Below, piece after piece: positions 57,013 to 64,000 of a stretch of 64,000 nucleotides of DNA. The position numbers and the translations under genes are program-made. Origin of the DNA: Galbibacter pacificus (GTDB lineage: Bacteria; Bacteroidota; Bacteroidia; Flavobacteriales; Flavobacteriaceae); assembly GCF_029603165.1 (NCBI RefSeq), contig NZ_JAQSVC010000002.1:62001-126000 (forward strand). Direction: 5' to 3'. The number at the start of each line of letters is the position of its first letter. The stretch's first letter is position 1. The notes under the pieces were generated by a model. It searched no databases. It worked only from the letters and a program-made list of their open reading frames with translations, and was not told the DNA's origin.

Positions 57013-57411
57013 ATGAATATTAATATATCATATGATTCCAATGAACTAGCCAATAATAAAGACATACCATTGGATAAGAGTTACATTTTAATCAAGGGCA
57101 ATAAATTGTTATTGTATTATGGGATGATATATGGTGATAATGGTAATGAAATGAGTTATGAAACTTTGAATACACCCTACCAATTAGTTTATATGAAAAA
57201 AGATGAACGTGGCTTTTATGGTACAGATAAACAATATTACATTGAAACCGATGATATTTATATTCCATTCATATTCTTTAACCTCACATGGTATCAGTAT
57301 TTAATTCTTAAGTTTAATAATATAATATACAACCATACAGCCATTGTAATAGCTATATTTTCATTAATAGTTGCAATAACAAGCTTATGTTATCATATTA
57401 TGAGAGGGTAG
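57013..57411 (+). CDS. Tail-anchored small protein with WYQY motif
   Basis: A 132-residue protein with a soluble N-terminal part of about 95 residues rich in Tyr and Asp, and a C-terminal membrane helix (about 107-128, HTAIVIAIFSLIVAITSLCY). Just before the helix is FNLTWYQYLILKF, which corresponds to IHLKWYQYWKIKY in the minus-strand protein at 58336. It seems to be a diverged relative read from the opposite strand. No enzyme motif is visible. It follows the winged-helix membrane protein by 40 bp and is the last rightward gene here. Confidence 0.65.
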   Translation: MNINISYDSNELANNKDIPLDKSYILIKGNKLLLYYGMIYGDNGNEMSYETLNTPYQLVYMKKDERGFYGTDKQYYIETDDIYIPFIFFNLTWYQYLILKFNNIIYNHTAIVIAIFSLIVAITSLCYHIMRG

Positions 57412-57737
57412 GGGATAGGTTAATTAATCATACCATTTATGCATCATAGATTTTTATTATAGCAACATATAAAAAACTTATTTTACATAAGGTAAATTAT
57501 AATGCAATATTTTATCATTGAAATTAATGGAATTTAATCCAATATAAATTATCTGTATATTTTTAATTAATTTATTCATCGTAAAATACCGATAAAGCCA
57601 GTAAAATCAATATATACAAGAGTTTTTTATATGTTTTTTTTAGTGGGTAAAGTAAGCAAAAAATATAATAAACCTTATACTTTAATACATTTTCTATTCA
57701 ATATTTCAATTATATTTCACACATAACAAACTCATAA
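57412..57737. other. Convergent intergenic region in the prophage
   Basis: A 326-bp A+T-rich gap where the rightward and leftward gene groups meet. A weak stem (TTTAC/GTAAA, near 57483-57496) and several T-runs could help termination, but no strong hairpin was found. No gene was recognised. Confidence 0.5.
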
Positions 57738-58226
57738 TCAGTTAAATATAAATTCAGTTAACAAAAGAGTGATAAAACTACCGATTAACATGAATACAAT
57801 TTTATCTATTAATTTGCTTCTATGTAACCAAGTATCTTTTTTATGGCATTTAATTTTCCAATATTCGAACATATTAAGGTATATATAAACTTGTTTTTCG
57901 GTAATTTCTATAGAGGGGGAAGATATTTCATAATTTACATTATTAATACCTAAATTTTTTATATCTGTTTTGGACAACTTGTTAATTTCTATATCTTCTC
58001 TAATATTAGTTTTATGTTCAACTATTACACTATGTATATCTTCATTATAATATAGTGCTTTTATTTCTTTTAGTTTACCTTTTTCAATTATAACATAGAG
58101 GTTCTTTGTATTTTTAATATATTCTTCGCTATTGGTAAAATCTTCTTCAAATTGCGTTAATGTATAACTTATGTTAACTTCAAATTGTTTTTTGGTTTTT
58201 TTACTGTAGTAGATTGTTTTTTTCAT
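57738..58226 (-). CDS. Tail-anchored small protein, paralogue A
   Basis: A 162-residue protein with a soluble N-terminal domain (about 1-115; starts KKTIYYSKKTKKQFEV) and a C-terminal module MFEYWKIKCHKKDTWLHRSK followed by the helix KIVFMLIGSFITLLLTEFIF. The module is nearly identical to that of the neighbour at 58336, whereas the N-terminal domains share little beyond the YYSK start and a DNGK/EKGK-like strand. It is therefore a constant anchor fused to a variable head. The positive KKDTWLHRSK segment before the helix suggests a cytoplasmic head. Function unknown. It is read leftward at the end of the minus-strand group. Confidence 0.72.
   Translation of the reverse strand: MKKTIYYSKKTKKQFEVNISYTLTQFEEDFTNSEEYIKNTKNLYVIIEKGKLKEIKALYYNEDIHSVIVEHKTNIREDIEINKLSKTDIKNLGINNVNYEISSPSIEITEKQVYIYLNMFEYWKIKCHKKDTWLHRSKLIDKIVFMLIGSFITLLLTEFIFN
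57756..57865 (-). repeat. Anchor-module repeat, copy A
   Basis: These 110 bases match 58354-58463 with about nine mismatches by eye. They code for the end of the pre-anchor motif and the membrane helix of paralogue A. Confidence 0.85.
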
Positions 58227-58253
58227 TGGTTGTTATAATGTTCTTGTTTTATG

Positions 58254-58276
58254 TTGAAGATGTTTATTGTATGGTT
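58254..58276 (-). promoter_or_regulatory. Duplicated 23-bp leader upstream of paralogue A
   Basis: Identical to 58833-58855; it contains CATACAATAAACATCTTC on the minus strand and lies 27 bp before the start codon at 58226. The exact conservation next to diverged coding sequence suggests a promoter or translation element. Confidence 0.5.
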
Positions 58277-58335
58277 ATTTAACTAAATTGCCGATTTCAG
58301 GTTAAAATAAGGGGTTTAGGTTAATAAATATATAT

Positions 58336-58824
58336 TCAGTTAATTATAAACTTAGTTAACAAAAGGGTGATAATACTACCGATTAAGGTGAATACAATTT
58401 TATCTATTAATTTGCTTCTATGTAACCAAGTATCTTTTTTATCATACTTAATTTTCCAATATTGATACCATTTTAGATGGATAAAGGTTATTAGTTCATG
58501 TTTATTTGGTATTAGTATTTTAACTCTATAATTGTTAGTAATTTCATGAACCATTTTATCATACTTGGTTATTTTATTTATTTCAAAATTATATTCAACA
58601 ATATTATTATTACTTCTCTTTTGAATAAAATATGAATTAATTTCTTTTATTTTTCCATTATCTATAATTATATAATCATTACTTATACTATTTTCAAATT
58701 CATTTATTTCATCTGAATAATTTGAATTAATTACCCTAATATCTTTTTCATAATATACTGGTTTAAAACTTTCTTTATATATATCCAATATTTCTTTACT
58801 ATAATATAATTTGGTTTTAATCAT
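58336..58824 (-). CDS. Tail-anchored small protein, paralogue B
   Basis: A 162-residue protein of the same length and layout as the gene at 57738. The N-terminal head starts IKTKLYYSKEILDIY and contains IIIDNGKIKEINSYF. The C-terminal module is HLKWYQYWKIKYDKKDTWLH, then a helix VFTLIGSIITLLLTKFII. The DNA coding for the anchor is about 92% identical to that of paralogue A, and the 5' leader is also duplicated, which points to a recent tandem duplication followed by divergence of the heads. Function unknown. Confidence 0.72.
   Translation of the reverse strand: MIKTKLYYSKEILDIYKESFKPVYYEKDIRVINSNYSDEINEFENSISNDYIIIDNGKIKEINSYFIQKRSNNNIVEYNFEINKITKYDKMVHEITNNYRVKILIPNKHELITFIHLKWYQYWKIKYDKKDTWLHRSKLIDKIVFTLIGSIITLLLTKFIIN
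58354..58463 (-). repeat. Anchor-module repeat, copy B
   Basis: Partner of 57756-57865, 598 bp away in the same orientation, in paralogue B. Confidence 0.85.
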
Positions 58825-58832
58825 TTTATATA

Positions 58833-58855
58833 TTGAAGATGTTTATTGTATGGTT
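58833..58855 (-). promoter_or_regulatory. Duplicated 23-bp leader upstream of paralogue B
   Basis: Identical to 58254-58276; here it lies 8 bp before the start codon at 58824. Confidence 0.5.
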
Positions 58856-58879
58856 GCAGTACCAAATATAGATATTATA

Positions 58880-59119
58880 TCAAATATCTTTGTTCATATT
58901 GTTTATTATCCGTTGCACTTGTCTTGTGGAAAGTTCATAATCATTGGCAAGAATAAGATATTTTGATGTTTCGTTTAATTTAATTTCCTTCCATTTTTTA
59001 TATATCTCAATATCCCGTATTATGGTAAATGACAACAGCCCATATTGCACCATTTGATGTATTATGGGTTCATTTTTTGTTATAAAATCAATTAACTTAT
59101 CATTGTTTTGGTTTAACAT
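58880..59119 (-). CDS. Small HTH protein, phage regulator type
   Basis: A 79-residue protein. The C-terminal half ends with a helix-turn-helix (about 52-74, KYLILANDYELSTRQVQRII) like those of Mor-type or region-4-type activators. The N-terminal part (VQYGLLSFTIIRDIEIYKKW) looks like a helical dimer or packing segment. Its start overlaps the end of the sigma gene upstream by 20 bp, so the two are co-translated. It probably regulates transcription of prophage genes. I cannot name an exact family. Confidence 0.7.
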   Translation of the reverse strand: MLNQNNDKLIDFITKNEPIIHQMVQYGLLSFTIIRDIEIYKKWKEIKLNETSKYLILANDYELSTRQVQRIINNMNKDI

Positions 59120-59738
59120 TTTCTTTTATCAGTTCAATGGCTTCGTTATATAATTGGTATATTCTGCTTCTGCTTACCCCCAATGTATCACCTATTTCCT
59201 GCATGCTTCTTTTTTTAACGTTCAATCCCATATAATTAATAACTATATACCTATGTTTTGGATATTGGTTTAAAGCGTTCAAACACATATCTATTCTTTT
59301 ATTATTTATTTCTTCTTCTTCCAAATCATCGTATATATAGTTTGCGTCCTCATATAGATTTGATGTTATGTTATAATTGAACGAAATATTTTTATAGGGG
59401 TAGGTTTCATTTTTTTCATAATACTTGTGCATTGGAATGTGTATTGTGGAGGTTTTGCCCTTCATATATTTGTTCATTTCTCCCCATATAAAAGAATGGG
59501 CGTATGTTACAAATGAAAAGTTCTTATTATAATCAAAACCATCAAATGCCCTTAATAAGCCTATATTTCCAACTTGTATCAAATCTTGCTTATGTTCCTT
59601 CCTGTTCCATTTATTGGCAATGCTAATAACAAATGGTATATGGTTCTCAATGATATTATTCTTTATTTTTTCCTTTTTAATTTGATTGTCCGTGTTGTGG
59701 TATTGTTCAAATAATTTTAATGTTTTAATCTTTGTCAA
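59100..59738 (-). CDS. Sigma-70 family RNA polymerase sigma factor, phage-encoded
   Basis: A 212-residue sigma factor. Region 2 is clear at about 30-95: ENHIPFVISIANKWNRKEHK, then QDLIQVGNIGLLRAFDGFDY and NFSFVTYAHSFIWGEMNKYM. A region-3-like segment follows (TSTIHIPMHKYYEKNE). Region 4 ends the protein (about 175-205, SMQEIGDTLGVSRSRIYQLY). It looks like a compact RpoD-type or sporulation-type factor with no region 1.1. It lies downstream of the tail genes on the same strand, next to a small HTH gene, and probably switches on a prophage promoter class. It is clearly different from the sigma-like protein at 55356. Confidence 0.9.
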   Translation of the reverse strand: MTKIKTLKLFEQYHNTDNQIKKEKIKNNIIENHIPFVISIANKWNRKEHKQDLIQVGNIGLLRAFDGFDYNKNFSFVTYAHSFIWGEMNKYMKGKTSTIHIPMHKYYEKNETYPYKNISFNYNITSNLYEDANYIYDDLEEEEINNKRIDMCLNALNQYPKHRYIVINYMGLNVKKRSMQEIGDTLGVSRSRIYQLYNEAIELIKENVKPKQ

Positions 59739-59835
59739 TTGGGGTATAATTAAATGGCTCGTTATTGATTATTGCATGTGCAAATTCTTTCAAATGTTTT
59801 GTTCGTTCAATAATTTCCTTTATATCATTTTTCAT
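59725..59835 (-). CDS. Possible 36-residue protein upstream of the sigma gene
   Basis: A short frame reads MKNDIKEIIERTKHLKEFAH and ends NYTPIDKD. Its stop overlaps the sigma start by 14 bp, an arrangement suited to translational coupling. The sequence is charged and helix-forming. Nothing else supports it, so it could be a chance frame. Confidence 0.4.
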   Translation of the reverse strand: MKNDIKEIIERTKHLKEFAHAIINNEPFNYTPIDKD

Positions 59836-59900
59836 ATTGAAATTGTTTTATTAATAAATATGTGGCAATTGATTAAAAGTTCATTTATTTTTAAATAATT

Positions 59901-59929
59901 ATGGGCATACCTTTATTTGATATGCCCAT
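59901..59929 (-). terminator. Hairpin after the tape-measure gene
   Basis: ATGGGCATA (59901-59909) and TATGCCCAT (59921-59929) form a perfect 9-bp stem with an 11-base loop, 5 bp beyond the stop of the minus-strand tape-measure gene. The following minus-strand sequence is A/T-rich but lacks a pure T-run. It should separate the tail operon from the sigma/HTH group. Confidence 0.8.
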
Positions 59930-59934
59930 TGGAA

Positions 59935-62406
59935 TTATAAATTTGCTCCCGATTGTATAACGCTTACCCTGTTGTTAACATCGTTTATTTCTTCCACGCT
60001 CACAACTGGTGATGGTGCATTTGAATAAGCAACTAGCATGCTTTGCGTTAATAGGTTATAATCGATTAATGGTGAAGCTGTATTTGATGGTTTACCCACA
60101 ACGCCACCAGTTGCAAAGCCAGGTACCCCGATTGATTTAAATAGGGCATCGCCACCCAATAATGCTTGTTGGTTTTCATTTAATATTACCTCACCATCCT
60201 TGGCTGTAATCAATCTATTATCTCCATTGCTCCTGCTTATTGCTTGTCCACCGTTTATCCTTCCACCCGTTGCATAACCATTAATATCTGTTGATGGCAT
60301 TGATGGTTCTTTTGTGGATGTTATTTGTTTTACGTTTGCAATACCAGCTGCAACGGCTGCCGCTGCGGCAACCGCACCCAATGCTGGCCCAACAATTGGA
60401 ATTCCTGCCATTGCATTATATGCAGCAACTGCCGATGCATATGTATCAATGGTTGCCTGTGCAATTGCAAATGCTTTTCCTGCGGTTGATTCCTTGCCCA
60501 TTATGGCAACCATATTGCCCAATGTCTGCGATGCGATATTTAATTTTGCCTGTGCTGTTGCTTGTTTTATCTTTTCTTCTAACTTGGCATATTTTTCTTC
60601 TATTTTTGTTTTATCCTTTCCAGTTTTATCGGCTGTGGATAGTTCTTGTTGTTTTTGTTTGTTCAAATAATTAAGTTGCCCATCCAAATTGAATTGCCAA
60701 TTTTCCGCTTGTGCCTGTCTATCTATTTCAAGGTTAATTAAATCATTTTCGATTTCTGCCTGTCTTTGTTCTTCCTTTAATTGTTGCAGTTGTGCATCCC
60801 TTTCAGTTTGGGCAAGCAAAAGTAAATCCGTTTTTTGTTGTTCCGTTAACCTTAAATTTTCCAGTTCCTTTTGTTGTGCTTCATAATCTGCAAGTATTTT
60901 TTGTTCCCTATATTCAAAATCATTTTCGATTGTGTATGCCCTTATTTCATCTTCTATTGCCTTTTTTCTTGCTTGGAAATCTTGCAGTTGTGCAATTTCT
61001 TCATTGTTAAGTGCGTTTTGGTTTGCCAAGTATTCGGAACGTTGCCCTTCAATCCTGTTTTCAACTTCCAATCTTTCGTTCTTTAACCGCAATACCTCAT
61101 TTTCCAAATCGATATTGCCCTTGTTAAGTGAAGCTTCTTTTGATGCACCGCTTATTTTTAAATCGATTAATTTTAATTCTGCTTCTGCCTGTTCATCCAG
61201 TACCTTTGCCAGTTCTTCATTTATTTTCTTTCTTTCTTCAATTGTCTTTGATTCATCATCCCTTGCCTGTCTTAGTTTTTCAGCTTGTCTTTCAAATTGT
61301 TGGATAATACCTTCCTGTTGAATAACAAGCCTTTCCATGTTATTCTTTATATCGGTTAGGGCTTTGGCATCATCTATTATTTTTGAGTAATCTATTTTTG
61401 ATACATTATTGGCAATTGCCTTTCCAGTTTCCTTTAATTCGTCATATGCGCCCCCTATGTTATTGTACACTTGTTTTCCAGCAATGATTGCCTGTTTTCC
61501 AAGTTCATCAATGGTTGCTTTTGTATTTGCCAAATCATCTTCCAGTTCCTTTATTTTGGTTGAATCATTATTACCGAATATTGATTTTTCCCATAATAAT
61601 TGCGCACCCAAAATGGATGCCTTTATACCATGAAATGCCAATTGAACTGGGGTTAAACCAAGCGTTATTAAACCTTTTGCGGTTTTGGTTAAATTATCAA
61701 AACCATTTGTTGCGTTATATACTTGCGTTACAGTATCAACCACAGTACCAACAACCTTATCGAAGGTTATTGAAATGGCATTGAATACCGTATTGATTGT
61801 ATTTGCAATCTTTTGGTTACGTGTTAAAGCTTCCGTGAATTTTGTTATTGCACCGACAATAAGCAATATACCAGTTGCCTTTAATGCTGCACCAAATGCC
61901 TTAACACCTATTTTGGCTTTATTGATTGCTGATGTATAGCCACCTATTGATTGTTTTTGCTGTTCTAACCTTGATGTATTTTGCTTTATAAAGGCATTGT
62001 TCTTATCAATCTTATCATTGATAAGTTCCACAGCTTGCGCACCCTCTTTGGTGGAAGTGTTTAATTGGTTACGAAGTTTTTTTAATTCCTTATTATTGTT
62101 TGAAGCTTCATCAATCGATTTATTTTCTTTTGTAATTGCTGATGTTAACTTTGTGGTAACCTGAACTTGTTTGCCTTGTTCATCAATCAATTGTTCAACT
62201 ACCTTTTTTTGATTGTTGAACGAAGATGTTAATGATTTTAATTGCGCTTCATTTTTTACATATTGTTCCGAATTGGTATCACCTTGTTTTTTTAACTCCT
62301 TTTGTGATTCCTTTAATTCGTCAATACTTTTTTTTGTGTCACCTAATTTTTTTATTAAGCCATCTGTGTTTATATCTAAGTCTAGTATATTTACCTTTTG
62401 TGCCAC
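59935..62406 (-). CDS. Phage tail tape-measure protein
   Basis: An 823-residue protein. A long N-terminal coiled coil is rich in Lys, Gln and Asn (about 1-160). A hydrophobic stretch follows near 170-195 (FGAALKATGILLIVGAITKF), then a second very long Gln/Glu-rich coiled coil (about 355-625), and a hydrophobic Ala/Gly-rich part (about 665-705, VGPALGAVAAAAAVAAGIAN). The C-terminal domain, with YATGGRINGGQAISRSNGDN, KDGEVILNENQQALLGG and GVPGFATGGV, is typical of tape-measure C-termini in Bacteroidota phages. It sets tail length and helps DNA passage. The tail-protein gene lies 23 bp upstream on the same strand. It implies a long-tailed phage. Confidence 0.9.
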   Translation of the reverse strand: MAQKVNILDLDINTDGLIKKLGDTKKSIDELKESQKELKKQGDTNSEQYVKNEAQLKSLTSSFNNQKKVVEQLIDEQGKQVQVTTKLTSAITKENKSIDEASNNNKELKKLRNQLNTSTKEGAQAVELINDKIDKNNAFIKQNTSRLEQQKQSIGGYTSAINKAKIGVKAFGAALKATGILLIVGAITKFTEALTRNQKIANTINTVFNAISITFDKVVGTVVDTVTQVYNATNGFDNLTKTAKGLITLGLTPVQLAFHGIKASILGAQLLWEKSIFGNNDSTKIKELEDDLANTKATIDELGKQAIIAGKQVYNNIGGAYDELKETGKAIANNVSKIDYSKIIDDAKALTDIKNNMERLVIQQEGIIQQFERQAEKLRQARDDESKTIEERKKINEELAKVLDEQAEAELKLIDLKISGASKEASLNKGNIDLENEVLRLKNERLEVENRIEGQRSEYLANQNALNNEEIAQLQDFQARKKAIEDEIRAYTIENDFEYREQKILADYEAQQKELENLRLTEQQKTDLLLLAQTERDAQLQQLKEEQRQAEIENDLINLEIDRQAQAENWQFNLDGQLNYLNKQKQQELSTADKTGKDKTKIEEKYAKLEEKIKQATAQAKLNIASQTLGNMVAIMGKESTAGKAFAIAQATIDTYASAVAAYNAMAGIPIVGPALGAVAAAAAVAAGIANVKQITSTKEPSMPSTDINGYATGGRINGGQAISRSNGDNRLITAKDGEVILNENQQALLGGDALFKSIGVPGFATGGVVGKPSNTASPLIDYNLLTQSMLVAYSNAPSPVVSVEEINDVNNRVSVIQSGANL

Positions 62407-62429
62407 TCATATTTTCTTTATTTTAATCG

Positions 62430-64000
62430 TTATACATAAAATGGTATCTCAACCAAAACCACATCTGAAATTGGTTTATTTGGGTTAAATCGAATATTAT
62501 TAATGAAATAGTACTTACCAGTTTGTTCTAAAAAAATCAACTTGTAGAACGAAAAGTTATATATGTCCACAATTGATAGTTTCATTTTCATTTTAACTTC
62601 TTTATAGTTTTGTAAAAGTTGAATGAATTTATTGTAATAGGTATCCAAATAATATTGCATGCTGGTATCTTCCAACGTTACATAACCTATTAATTGAGGT
62701 GATGCCGTAACGCTAAAAGGTGTATCATTTAATAACCTTGCATTGAATGTTGATGGTAAGCCCCTTTTTAGTTTGAACAGATATAAGGGTGATGTTTCTT
62801 CCTTTGCCACCAATTTATCATTGTCTTCATCATAGTTTAAAAGTGGTAACCTATATAATGATTTGGTTTTGAATTGTCTAGTGCCAGCATATGCGATATT
62901 GAAGACGCTTGTATATATTTCCTTTTGTTCTGCTAGTACTGGATTATTGATGGTAAAATAACCATCCAATGGTTCATCAATATAATTTTCATCATAATTA
63001 AATTTAAAATTATTTTTTTGGTAGTATGATGATTTATATAATTCGCCTTCACTTGATTGATATTTTGTTGTCCAATTGTCAGCATTATCAAAATCGGTTA
63101 TAAGGTTATCTATATTTTTTAATTCATATGTATTGTTAAGTGCATTATAATTAATCAATAAACCATAACGGTTCATAACGTCCTTTATATAATCCAGTTG
63201 CGTTATTTCGGAATTGCTTATGATGTTAACATCGTATGATGATGGTGCAATTTCCTTTGCCGTTCCATTAATCCTTGCGCTTAATACAACATCATAACTA
63301 CCATTTGAAACCGATATTAATTCAAAACCTATATCATCACCATTGTTTAAAATGGTGTTCACCTCATAATTTGTTTCGGTTATATCATCGTCAAACTGAA
63401 ATGAATCTATGGTAACATTATTCTTGGTTATTCTTATCGTTCCAATACCATCATCGCATGTGCACGTGAATGTACATGTGAATTGGATTGGTTTATTATT
63501 TGAATTACATGTTATTTTGTTAGAACTAACCGATAATGGGGATGATAATGAGTTGCTTGTTATATTAAAATCATTTTCAATATGAATTGGGGCAATACCA
63601 TCAGTTACGTTCTTTGTAATTGTATTTGTGGCAAAACTACCCAATGCAGTATCGCCACCACCACCAGCATCTGTAATATTATATGCATCGGTGATATTGG
63701 TTATCTCATCATTGCCAATGGTTTCATCGATATAATCACCAGTTACAATTAAATCGCTTTGGGTAAAAATATTTTTAAATAGCTGTTTTACCCTTAACAT
63801 TGGGTATTGCTTGTCAATTTGTACCGTTGCTGGAAAGATGTTTGTGTACTCCCAATCAGAATAATCAACAACTGGATATTGATACAATGTATTATCACTT
63901 AATAAACCATCCTTATAGCTATTTTCGCTCAAAGTGTGATTCGCATAAGAATAATCCAAATCTGCCATTGTTTTACCTTGCAATGCTGTTGCCAAGGTTA
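62430..64000 (-). CDS. Phage tail/baseplate-type structural protein, partial
   Basis: The minus-strand frame is open to the last base of the window without an ATG in the first codons, so the N-terminus lies beyond 64000. At least 523 residues are seen, ending PISDVVLVEIPFYV. The protein is rich in Asn, Thr, Asp and Tyr, with beta-strand-like repeats and a Gly-rich turn (TDAGGGGDTALG). It resembles structural proteins found next to tape-measure genes in Bacteroidota phages, but I cannot name an exact family. A distal-tail or baseplate role is inferred from its place 23 bp before the tape-measure gene. Confidence 0.65.
   Translation of the reverse strand, partial: TLATALQGKTMADLDYSYANHTLSENSYKDGLLSDNTLYQYPVVDYSDWEYTNIFPATVQIDKQYPMLRVKQLFKNIFTQSDLIVTGDYIDETIGNDEITNITDAYNITDAGGGGDTALGSFATNTITKNVTDGIAPIHIENDFNITSNSLSSPLSVSSNKITCNSNNKPIQFTCTFTCTCDDGIGTIRITKNNVTIDSFQFDDDITETNYEVNTILNNGDDIGFELISVSNGSYDVVLSARINGTAKEIAPSSYDVNIISNSEITQLDYIKDVMNRYGLLINYNALNNTYELKNIDNLITDFDNADNWTTKYQSSEGELYKSSYYQKNNFKFNYDENYIDEPLDGYFTINNPVLAEQKEIYTSVFNIAYAGTRQFKTKSLYRLPLLNYDEDNDKLVAKEETSPLYLFKLKRGLPSTFNARLLNDTPFSVTASPQLIGYVTLEDTSMQYYLDTYYNKFIQLLQNYKEVKMKMKLSIVDIYNFSFYKLIFLEQTGKYYFINNIRFNPNKPISDVVLVEIPFYV

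Larger units (their letters stand above)
53141..64000. mobile_element. Prophage, left part (integrase to tail genes)
   Basis: From the host terminator to the window end the sequence becomes visibly richer in A+T, with much use of ATA, AAT and TAT codons. It encodes a large serine recombinase at its edge, two phage-type sigma factors, several small membrane proteins, a tape-measure protein and a tail protein. The right end and most structural genes lie beyond the window. The left boundary falls somewhere in 53141-53529; no att core could be identified without the right end. Rightward early-type genes and leftward structural genes converge near 57.4-57.7 kb. Confidence 0.85.

Noticed and set aside
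60291-61939. Plus-strand frames of 65-129 codons opposite the tape-measure gene
   Set aside because: They are antisense shadows of the biased coiled-coil coding sequence and give Ser/Cys/Phe- or Leu-rich peptides with no domain.
1-64000. CRISPR arrays, tRNA and rRNA genes
   Set aside because: No regularly spaced short repeats with unique spacers, no cloverleaf-like sequence and no rRNA-like stretch were noticed.

Overview
The window comes from a bacterium of the phylum Bacteroidota, most likely the family Flavobacteriaceae. The evidence is a SusC/SusD-like pair, many lipoproteins with short Bacteroidota-type lipoboxes, a Nudix/NrtR-type AraR-like regulator, a Wza homologue that ends in a membrane helix, almost no Shine-Dalgarno sequences, and moderately A+T-rich coding DNA. 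No rRNA, tRNA or CRISPR array was seen.

Region 1 (1-29.2 kb) is a pentose and hemicellulose utilisation locus. It holds the end of a GH51 arabinofuranosidase, a GH127 beta-L-arabinofuranosidase, araB-araD-araA, a mutarotase lipoprotein and a sodium:sugar symporter. A broken pirin gene follows. A divergent NrtR-type regulator (probable AraR) comes next, with a 17-bp palindrome between it and the xylose transporter-xylB-xylA operon. Then come SusC, SusD, a putative surface glycan-binding lipoprotein and three exo-glycosidases (GH2, GH31 of the alpha-xylosidase type, GH97 of the inverting SusB type). Together they suggest import and trimming of a xylose-, galactose- and arabinose-decorated glycan such as xyloglucan oligosaccharides, with arabinose and xylose passing to xylulose 5-phosphate.

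Region 2 (29.2-53.1 kb) starts with a beta-helix lipoprotein and continues with an exopolysaccharide/capsule locus. A tightly packed variable module (Wzx, five glycosyltransferases, an acetyltransferase, a pyruvyl transferase and an EpsG-like Wzy, 32.4-41.9 kb) lies between two intergenic blocks that carry the same compound repeat in opposite orientation. Conserved precursor and export genes follow: UDP-glucose dehydrogenase, a DegT aminotransferase, a membrane 4,6-dehydratase, Wza, Wzc and the PHP-type tyrosine phosphatase. No initiating sugar-phosphate transferase was found. The region ends with a 58-residue membrane protein and an FN3x3-FAS1 lipoprotein.

Region 3 (about 53.2 kb to the window end) is the left part of an A+T-rich prophage. 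A large serine recombinase lies at the edge. Next come a divergent sigma-70-like protein, a CxxC membrane protein, and four small proteins with a single C-terminal membrane helix. Three of these four look related to each other and one has a winged-helix-like N-terminus. A small HTH protein, a second sigma factor, a tape-measure protein and a partial tail protein follow on the minus strand. The two sigma factors and the tail-anchored protein set are the least explained part of the window.
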